A DNA stretch of 64,000 nucleotides from Poa pratensis (taxonomy: Eukaryota > Streptophyta > Magnoliopsida > Poales > Poaceae): contig CAMZMU010000062.1 of the NCBI GenBank assembly GCA_947311845.1, positions 47,895,879 to 47,959,878 of the forward strand, read 5' to 3'. Position 1 is the first letter of the stretch; each line of letters starts with the position of its first letter. A program made the position numbers and the translations under genes. Shown one piece after another: positions 56,101 to 64,000 of this stretch. Under the pieces are notes generated by a model. That model ran no database searches and had not been told where the DNA came from. It worked only from the letters and a program-made list of their open reading frames with translations.

Positions 56101-57639
56101 GTTGACGTTCTTTTTATTTTGCTAAGTTTGGACATGGATACTACTATTGCTTGAGATATTATGTTGCTAATATCTTGTTGTTTGAAGATATATTATTGTA
56201 TTATTGTGGTTGTTGTGTTGGACTAATCCTCTGTTATTTGGACTTGTGATTGATGAAACTTGATTAAATGAAACACCCCTCCAAACAACGATAGGGTCAG
56301 TCCACGGTGCCACTAATCTGAACATCGAAAGCACTGCCACTGTCGCTCACATGGGCGGGCCTTGACCTACGTAACCTATTGAGCCTCCTTTGATGCTACC
56401 ATTTTGGCAAGTCTAGTCGGTACCATAGTTGGTCGGGGCTAGTCTTGCGAAGGTTCCGGAGCTAGGCGTCGCTCATGGGTTGGGGACGTGCCGGATTCAC
56501 TTCTGCATAAGGCATAGAGTTATGTCGGTGGCTATACAGGGAGTGTCTTGGTAGCGTGAACGGTCAGGTGAGTGTATCTTGCTGAGTTCGCCATAAGGAT
56601 GATATCCTAAAGTACCGGCTGAGTGTGGTGCACTTAGATGGGTGGTATCTGCAACCTCTCGAGAGTGTCAAATCTGGATGTCTAGCCTCGTTCCAAGGTT
56701 ATGGAACAACAGTTCAGTGTCGGTCACACTGTGTGTCCGTGTCGTGTCAGGAGGTTAAACCTAAGGCTTGTTTGAATGAAAGGTGAACAACCTGATTTCA
56801 CTAAATGAACAATAAGATGATGTAGGGAATGTTACTTGTGAGGTGAATGGGATGGCGGTGTGATGCGTTGGAAGCCTATAGTTAGGCCAGAGCCAACATC
56901 AACCGTGCATGCCCCGGGAGATAGCCAGAGTTGGCTGGAGTGATAGCCAGAGTTGGCTAGAGGCTTGGAAGCCTGATTGTGTTGACAGGAGTAATTATAA
57001 GATTTGGTACCAACTGGTGTACTCGTTTACTCGTCACAGGTAATCTCTTTGTTTGATTGCCGGTATACGATCCAACCCCACCTGGCTTGGACTCTGTACT
57101 GGTGATAACCCCATTGCTTGCTTATGACATGTTTGGTTGTCAATGCCATGCTACTTTTATATCATGTATCTAGATTACATCTTGCCATGTTGTAGGATTT
57201 TATTTCCAAGGTATATCTTGTTGCATGATTGTTGGATTGTTTGTGGTGAGTGGCGATTCTTGCTGAGTGCATATTAATGTACTCACGGGCCTTGTGATTG
57301 TGGCCAGGTTTTGTCGAGGATTCATCTTCCACCCTAGTAAGGATGTGAAGCAAGAGCGTGCTAGGATCAGTAGCCCAGTCAGAACCTGTGGAGTGGAGCC
57401 GCTCCAAGCCGTAGCCTCTCATATGTCTTCCGCTGCCAGTTAAAACTCTGTATCGTGCCATGCTGGGATTGATATTTCGTCATTCCTTGATGGCCTTGTA
57501 AACCATTTGTAGCACTGAGGTGCCTGATTGTGTAATGATTTCCATTATGTTACACTGTTGTGACGTGCGGCCAGTTATCTTGGGATGGCGCACGGGACGA
57601 CTGCCTCTCTGGTGATATGTGCCAGGGAGGGGTAAAGCA
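53108..57639 (+). mobile_element. Probable solo LTR (Tekay/Del-like long LTR), no clear TSD
   Basis: Begins TGTAACACCCC, a frequent start of long chromovirus-type LTRs in grasses, and seems to end with GGTAAAGCA at 57639, before CACTA coding sequence resumes. It is 4.5 kb and lacks gag/pol. The GC-rich 54.1-55.1 kb part and Pol II-like leader (CTACAAAAGG near 54332) fit a U3/R region. Flanks are CATTT on the left and ATGCG on the right, so no target duplication was found; the right junction carries a 25-bp tandem duplication. The limits are provisional. Confidence 0.5.
55918..56130 (+). repeat. ~70-bp tandem repeat within the LTR
   Basis: GAAGGCGCTTGCCAGCGGAA at 55990 and 56060 (period 70), with a diverged copy at 55918 (GAGGGCGCTGG). 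Each includes CCGCCACAGTC or GCTGCCACAGTC and GTTGAC. Confidence 0.85.
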
Positions 57640-57680
57640 ATGCGGAGTGATTGTTTGTAAATCAATGCGGAGTGATTGTT
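57638..57680 (+). repeat. 25-bp tandem duplication at the LTR/CACTA junction
   Basis: CAATGCGGAGTGATTGTT occurs at 57638 and 57663, separated by TGTAAAT. It spans the junction between LTR-like DNA and the Transposase_24 exon. Confidence 0.85.
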
Positions 57681-58061
57681 AGGGACAACCTTCCGATCAC
57701 CATCCAAGAATGGATTAAGCCAAAGAATGCAGGTGAAGAATTCACTAGTTATGTCGACGATGATGCCAAAGATGACCTTTGGGAGAAGCTCATAGCACAT
57801 TTCATACTACCTCTAGAGTATGAAGAATTCGAGGCAGATGGTACTACCCCAATTGAGGGTGGGCTTGAAAGAAGAGAGAGAGTCAAGCAGTGTGCTCTAT
57901 CGAAGATGGCCGAACTGTTCCGAAACTACAAGAAAAATTTATACTTGAAATATGTCGCGAAAGGCATTGCTCCAGAATTCAAAGGAGCGCAAGAGAAATT
58001 GCGAGAACAGTGGCCCTCTTTTGTAAAGTACAAGCAATCTTCTGAAGCCAAGAAAAGGTCG
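57640..58061 (+). pseudogene. CACTA Transposase_24-type gene, exon fragment
   Basis: Open frame reading FVNQCGVIVRDNLPITIQEW, then DDAKDDLWEKLIAHFILPLE, VKQCALSKMAELFRNYKKNL and WPSFVKYKQSSEAKKRS. This is the conserved block of the second CACTA gene (Transposase_24/PttA family). A donor-like GGTCG|GTGATG at about 58061 ends the exon; the sequence beyond is AT-rich intron-like until the Athila-like insertion at 58164. The gene is severed from its 5' exon by the solo LTR and from its 3' exons by the Gypsy element. Confidence 0.75.
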
Positions 58062-58163
58062 GTGATGCATGTAAAATGCATACATAAACTTTACATTTTA
58101 TTACATGTTATTCAATGTTATTTGCATCATATAAGGGTTATATTCATGATTTATATTAAGTTT

Positions 58164-59845
58164 TGGGGATAATTAACAATGTCCCCATTATTCTGGAATT
58201 AACCCTGCACTGTCAGAAAACCCCCTTTTTCTATATTTTTACGTTTCAGGCAACCAAACGACGTCAAAATGACCTGAGATTTTACGGGGATCACTTTTTT
58301 GGAAGGAACGAAATGTAGGCGCAAAGGAATCGAATAAACGGAGACCAGAAGGCCGAAAGGGGTGGGCCCACGCGGCCAGATTCCCTGACCGCGTGGGACC
58401 CACCAAACTGGCCCTCGGGCCTCCGCTGCTGTCGATCCTTCTTCCCGAAGCTTCGTCTTGACCTAAAAACGACTATATATAGACCCCCAGGGCTTTCACG
58501 AAAGGGAGCGCCGCCGAAACACAGAAACCACGAAACAGAGACCTGGAGTTGAAGATTGGAGGGGGAAAACTCCGGCGGGGCGCTGCCGGCGTTGTCTCCT
58601 TCCCCTCCAACAACATCTCCACCGACACCATGATGAAGAGGGAGTAGTCCACCCCTGGACTATGGGTTTGTGGAAGTAACTTATGTATCTCTTCTCTCTA
58701 TGAGCTTCACTAATTAGTACCGTATGAGCTGCTGAACATGATTACGGTCATCTATGTAATTCCTTTGTGGTGGATCTTTATTATGAGTTAATACATGTTT
58801 GAGATTGCAATGGTTTTGTTTCAGTTATGAAAGTAGATGCATATTATGTACCCCGTTCTTATTTACTTGTCATGATCAAGCATGTTTATGAGAGCATGTG
58901 AGGGGGAACGTGTGCATTAGTTGGAGTAACGGGGGTGGCTAGTGCAGTGAACGTGACATATAGTTCTGCGATCCACTTGGGTTTTCTACCTTACTTTGTT
59001 GCCTCACTAGGGATAAACAAAAATACCATGCTACCGGAGAGTGGATGTGACCTTGGCCACTACCCCCATGACTAGATCTAGCATGTTCTTATTTTAACTT
59101 CATGTCATTGAACTTATTGCTATGCTCTGATTTATCTTAATTACTAAGGTGTTATGATTTAGTTCGCATCTTGGTGGAGCATAAGAGAGAGAACAACTTA
59201 TACTTGAGATCTCTATGTTAGGACGTGATGCCCATATTATTAATAACTTGTCAAACCATGTCTTGCCATCTTTCATGTTAATTTTAGTGTTCCATTGTCT
59301 ACCACGTTATCAAGAGAGAGTGCATTTGTGAAACCATGAACCCCGGTCCATTTTTAATCATAAGAAACACCTTTCCAACACTTTTATCACCACTTTTGTT
59401 TGCTGCCATTATTAAATCCGAAAATACAAAAATACTTTTACATCTTGCATTCATCATAAAAAACCAAAAATATCATTTATCATTGTTTCCACCATCATTG
59501 CATATTTATTTTACCATCATTGCATATTTACTACTGTTTGCATATTTATTTTATTATCATTCTCACACCTTGTGCTTGACAACCACTTGGTGAGGTTGAG
59601 GGCACAAAACAATTTATTTTGTTGCAGGTTCTCAAGAGAAGGATAAGGAGATAACACCTGAAATACTGGTTCCCCGAGAGTTCGATATTAAACCCTCGAG
59701 TCACCCCTCGTGGGGAAAACTGTCTTCCACTACTACATACACTCTGCACTTGGAGTCTCAACCTAACCCATTACTTTTGACGCAGGTAACTCCACGCCAT
59801 CAAGACTATTTTCTGGCGCCGTTATAATAGCATCATTGGGTATCA
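58164..59845 (+). repeat. Athila-like 5' LTR (limits approximate)
   Basis: About 1.7 kb. It has TATA box CTATATATAGACC (58471) with a leader of the type CCAGGGCTTTCACGAAAGGG, and ends shortly before the PBS at 59856. The right limit may be anywhere from 59783 to 59845. Confidence 0.6.
58472..58479 (+). promoter_or_regulatory. TATA box of the Athila-like LTR
   Basis: TATATATA upstream of a CCCCCAGGGCTTT leader, as in other grass Athila LTRs. Confidence 0.7.
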
Positions 59846-59873
59846 AGACGTTTTCTGGCGCCGTTGCCGGGGA
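59814..59873 (+). other. Primer binding site with a truncated upstream copy
   Basis: The full PBS TGGCGCCGTTGCCGGGGA is at 59856-59873. A partial copy TGGCGCCGTT lies at 59814-59823, and both are preceded by ATCAAGAC-(TA)TTTTC, so a 42-bp segment is duplicated. Confidence 0.85.
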
Positions 59874-60166
59874 ACCATAGCTGAAAGGTTTATCCAAGGA
59901 TCACTCACATCAAGTCAACTTCATCACCAACTTGTGTAACAACCTAAGCTTGAGGAGGTTGCACCTACGTGAGCATCATCTTATCCATCTTTACCTACAA
60001 TCATTTTATTTTGTTTTGTTCTTGTCTTTATATCATCTTTATATTTCGGTTTGCATTTTTATATTCAGTTTTGCATTTTGTGTTGCATTTGTTAATTCGG
60101 TTGCATTAGTGTCATTTTACTTTCAGTTTTGCATAAAAAATTAAAAACACATAAAAACTTGTTAAA

Positions 60167-62144
60167 ATGGGAGATAGAACTAAATTGTGTGACTACACAA
60201 ACACTCCTAATGATCAATTTATTGCTAAGCCTATCACCACACCTGAGATTACTGCTGAGAGCTATGAAGTTAGTCCTAGTTTGTTAAACTTGATAACTAG
60301 GGAACAATTTGGTGGTAGTGCTGTTGAGGATGCCTCTATGCATCTTCATGATTTTATTGAAATCTGTGACATGCAAAAGTTTAAAAATGTTGAAAGTAAT
60401 GTCTTAAAACTGAAGTTATTTCCTTTCTCACTTAGAGGAAAAGCTAAAGAGTGGCTACATTCATTACCTACTGGTAGTATTAATTCTTGGGATGATTTAA
60501 AAGAAGCTTTCATTAAGAAATATTATCCCCCTGTTAAAATACTGCAAAATAGAAACAATATCCTCTCTTTTAGGCAAAATGAAAATGAACATGTTGCCAT
60601 GGCTTGGGATAGGATTAAACTCATGCTTAGAACTTGTCCATCACATGGGGTTAATGAATGGACCATTTTACACTCTTTTTACAATGGTCTAAATTACATG
60701 TCTAGAAATATACTTGATTCAGCTGCTGGAGGTGCTTTCATGGGAAAAACTATATTAGAAGCTAAGAACATTTTGGAAAGTATCTTGCAAAATTATAGTC
60801 AATGGCATACTGATAGAGCACCTAGTTCATCTAAGAAAGTGAACTCTATAGAAGAAACAAATGATTTGTCATCTAAAATGGACACCATTCTTGCTTTTAT
60901 TAATAAACAAAATTTTGAAAATATGCCTTTGCAAGAACTAGTTGGTAATAATCCTGAAAATGTTGATGTCAACTTCATTAGGAACTATGGTAATAATGGG
61001 TATGGTAACAACAATTATAACTCTTATAATAAACCCCCATATGTTCCTAGCAACCGTCCTTTAGTGCCATATCCTAATGCTAATGATAAATGGAAGCCTA
61101 TGTCATCAAGCAATGATAATTTCGAAGCAAATAAAATTCTTATTGAACAAGTTGCTAGTCATAATACCATGATACAAGAGTTGAATAAATCCGTTGCTTC
61201 AATTAGTTCTGATATTAGAGGTTTACAACTCCAAGCTGCAGGACTAGACAAAGCCTTGTCAAAACTAGCTTTATTGAGTATGTCTGCAGGGAAACCACAA
61301 GCACCACCCACGGTTGGGATGAATTCTATTAATATTGCTGAAAGTGTCCCTTCTAATTTGGAGGGAACTCTTAATGAACTGCTTGAATATCCTGAATATT
61401 TGTTGTCATTTATGTCTCAACTTGTTGGTTTAAAGGAAGAAGTTAATGAAACCAAAAATGATGAATCTCTTATGTTAGTCGAGTTAGAAAGAAAAGTTGA
61501 GGAAGTTAAAATGCTTAGTGAAGTTAAGGAACCATTTGTTGATTTAGAGAAGTGTAGCTTGCATGAATTAATTTCTATCTTACAAAAATTTGCAAGTGAT
61601 CCTTCTGTTAATATTAACCAGGCTGGTTTTGGTTCCTATATTGCTAATCATGTCTTAAAAGAAAAGATTGTTAGGTACAATCAAGAAGCTATGATACCAC
61701 CTAAGCTTGGGGATATCTGGATCCCTAAGGTACTAGTAACCATTGGAAAAGAGACACACCATGCCATTTTAGATCTAGGATCTAGTGTCTCTATATTATC
61801 TAAAGAACTATATGAAGTCCTTGAATTAAAAATATTGAGAAATGCTCTATTGAACTTGCACTTGCTGATGATTCCATTAGACATGCTCTAGGAAAAGTAA
61901 GTGATGTTATGGTAGAGTTACACATGACTTTGTGCCTGTTGATTTTCTAATCATGGACATGGGGAATAAAACCTCTAGTCCTATTATTTTGGGAAGACCT
62001 TTTCTTCGTACTACAGGTGCCATTATTGATTCAAAGGAAGGGAATGTGAAGTTTCAGTTTCCACACAAGAAGAGCATGGAACACTTCCCAAGGAAGAGGG
62101 ACACACCAAGGTTCAAGCTCCCTCATGAGCTACGTCCCCTTTGA
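60167..62144 (+). pseudogene. Athila-like gag and aspartic protease, two -1 frame breaks
   Basis: ATG at 60167 (MGDRTKLCDYTNTPNDQF). The retrotransposon gag domain is at about residues 55-200 (HDFIEICDMQKFKNV, LRGKAKEWLHSLP, LKEAFIKKYYPP, LHSFYNGLN), followed by Asn-rich linker and coiled-coil-like segments, then protease: KVLVTIGKETHHAILDLGSS with the active-site DLGSS. Frame shifts by -1 at 61828 (A run) and at 61929 (T run); the frame then continues VPVDFLIMDMGNKTSSPIIL, GRPFLRTTGAIID and stops at 62144. Both shifts lie in homopolymers. No RT follows. Confidence 0.88.
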
Positions 62145-64000
62145 TTATCAAGTAAGTAAGCCTAGCTATATGGCTATAAAGAAAGCGCTTTACGGGAGGC
62201 AACCCGGTTGTTTTTGTTTGAGATTTTCTTTGAGTCCTCTTGCTGTAACAAGAGAGTACTTTGTTAGTTTTGTTTCTGGATTTTTTAATAAAGAACCAAG
62301 TTTTACCTATTTTGGGTTTGAAAAGTTGCTATTCATTTTCGGAGAGTTTTCTGCCTGCACGAAGTCTGTGCACGGTTTGATTTTTCATTTTTTTTTTATC
62401 TGTAACTCCGATTGAGCTGTAATTTGAATAGTAGCTTCAACTTTTCATCATCTGCACACGTGATTTTTTGCAGATTTTTCTGACTAGTTTAAGTAGGGTA
62501 GAAAATACGTTTTGTGCTGCTGTTTTTTTGGACAGATTCTGTCTTGATATTGTTTGATGCATTCTTTGAGCTTTTTGCTTGAATCTTTTTGATTCAATTG
62601 AGTTTATGAGTAGGCATACAACATTATATACTCTCTGGACATTCATATGAATTTTTGCCTAAGGATTTTATGCAGCAAGGAACCTATTTGTTTATCACTA
62701 CTAATATCACCCCACAGAAAAGAAATGGGAGAAACGGTGTTTTGAAGTTTTTTCACAGGGATTAGAGGAGCTGCACCAAGAGCTATCCAAGGATGGTGAA
62801 GACCATAAGCTTGGGGATGTCAAGACAACCCCATTATACCAACACACTCTCGTTTTGCACACGTCTAACTTCAGTTTTTCGATCAATGCACTTTATCGAA
62901 TAAACTTGGAGCGTCTTTTTATTTGCTTTTTGTTATTTGGTTTGATTTTTATTTTCTTGAGACCACCACTATCATTTATATATGAGAGAGCTACTGGAAG
63001 TTTCGGTTGAATTATGTTGGATGCTATTAAATATATTGGGATAGGGATGTTTGAGTTGATTTTAAAAGATACATATAGTTGCATAATTCATGTGCTTTGA
63101 ATGAGTATTAATTTGCAAGTGTGTTGTCAAGAGCTATCTTTTACCATGTTTAGATGTTGAATTTTAACTTTTCTTGGTTTAACATGGATTGATTAGTTCT
63201 ATGGACACTTATGCATGCTTTTAGATGGTCAACTTTCTCCCTATTGCTGGCCCAAAAATTACAACAAGTAAAAAGCTTGTTTCCCAACACCTTCAACCAA
63301 AGTTTTTCCAGTGAGTCCACCATATCTACCTATTAGCTTTATGCTATTCCAAGTATGTTTATCATGTTATATTGTGTTATCTATACTTCTGAATTTAAAT
63401 GCTTATGTTATTGATTGTCATGGGAAAAATTGGTTAAAAGCTCTCACGAACTTGATGCACAATTTACTTTTATTGCATTTAATAAGCATGAACCATTGTG
63501 ATTAAAATTATGAAGTTGTGGGCTTGACAATAGTTTTGGTTGGGAGTTAGCCCATATGTGCTGTCACATGGCAAGCTTTCAACATTGCACTTATTTATAT
63601 TTAGTTGATGTCATGTACTTTTGTTTATGGATGCCTATCATGGGTGAAATGAATGTGGATACTTAGTAAGTTCAAAGAGTTTGTATAAATGGTTAGAGAA
63701 ATGCCTGGGCCGCTAATCTAAGTCTAGTAAATAAAAGAGTGTTGAGATTGTTCATTGTCTGTTTGTCTTGTTGTTTTGACATGGGTTTGTTCATGTCAAG
63801 GGGCAAGAGGTACCCCAGTGCAGTTCTTGATGATACTATTATTACTTGCAATGACCTTTATTTGAATTTACTTTGTGGACCAAATTGAGTAACACATGGT
63901 GTAGGTACTTGTATTCAAGGGACATGAGACATTCAACCAATACATTGTCAAGCACACCACTCATATTTGCTTTCACTTTAAACATTAATCATTCAAGATG
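62145..64000 (+). other. Non-coding 3' region of the Athila-like element
   Basis: Starts with the AAAGCGCTTTACGGGAGGCAA signature often found after gag-protease in such elements, and contains AGCTTGGGGATGTCAAG (about 62809), a G-rich tract. No RT, integrase or envelope-like ORF to the edge. A 3' LTR was not recognised, so it lies beyond 64000. Confidence 0.6.

Larger units (their letters stand above)
40819..64000 (+). mobile_element. CACTA element II (autonomous type), nested with younger insertions; right end off-window
   Basis: Starts CACTAGTGGAAAAAGGG at 40819 after the trinucleotide CGA (40816-40818, potential TSD). It is followed by GC-rich subterminal hairpins built on AGTCCCGG/CCGGGACT, typical of grass CACTA elements. 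It holds a TNP2 transposase gene (41.7-44.9 kb) and a Transposase_24 gene segment (57.6-58.1 kb) in the order expected for the superfamily. Three retroelements have inserted: 47072-52395, 53108-57639 and 58164 onward. The right TIR is not in the window, so membership of the distal parts is inferred from gene order. Confidence 0.75.
58164..64000 (+). mobile_element. Athila-like Gypsy element, gag-protease only, right end off-window
   Basis: LTR probably starts TGGGGATAATTAAC at 58164, within a CACTA intron. TATA box, PBS, gag and protease follow in order. No RT or integrase in the next 1.9 kb after protease; the long non-coding tail is typical of the 3' region of such elements. TSD cannot be checked because the other end lies outside. 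Likely non-autonomous. Confidence 0.8.

Overview
This window is nuclear DNA of a grass, most likely a Pooideae species of the wheat, barley, oat or ryegrass type. The evidence is GT-AG introns, grass-style GC-rich first exons, and dense nesting of LTR, LINE, CACTA, Mutator, Helitron-like and Stowaway-like elements. Species cannot be named from the sequence alone.

Gene-bearing end (1-7.7 kb): the 3' part of a tyrosine/tryptophan-permease family gene (+ strand, runs off the left edge); a convergent PPR-DYW organelle RNA editing gene (- strand) whose frame is broken twice; and an intact seven-exon ESF2/ABT1-like ribosome-biogenesis gene (- strand).

Transposon-rich part (7.7-64 kb): a non-autonomous CACTA element with perfect ends and a captured 5' end of an RNA polymerase I/III RPAC2-like gene (7.71-12.41 kb); a Helitron-like element (12.98-16.4 kb); a 0.9-kb tandem host repeat (17-31.4 kb) split by a very young Copia element (18.35-23.42 kb) and a near full-length LINE (24.40-31.34 kb); a 65-bp Stowaway-like MITE; a small secreted cysteine-rich peptide gene (33.25-33.59 kb); a Mutator-like element without transposase (34.00-38.63 kb) that holds degraded ORFs and a folded repeat array; three RING-H2 gene fragments (39.6-40.7 kb). 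From 40.82 kb to the right edge runs a second, autonomous-type CACTA element with TNP2 and Transposase_24 genes, split by a non-coding LTR element (47.07-52.40 kb), a probable solo LTR (53.11-57.64 kb) and an Athila-like Gypsy element carrying gag and protease only (58.16 kb to the edge).

Main observations: (1) twelve single-base frame breaks in seven unrelated coding regions are all net -1, mostly in homopolymers. Two sit in a Copia element whose LTRs show no substitutions. This looks more like residual assembly error than decay, so the PPR gene may be intact. (2) The first CACTA element carries a copied RPAC2-like promoter and first coding exon. (3) Insertion boundaries (TSDs) are exact for five elements, so the nesting order can be read directly. 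I did not find a clearly new biochemical system; the most original material is structural.
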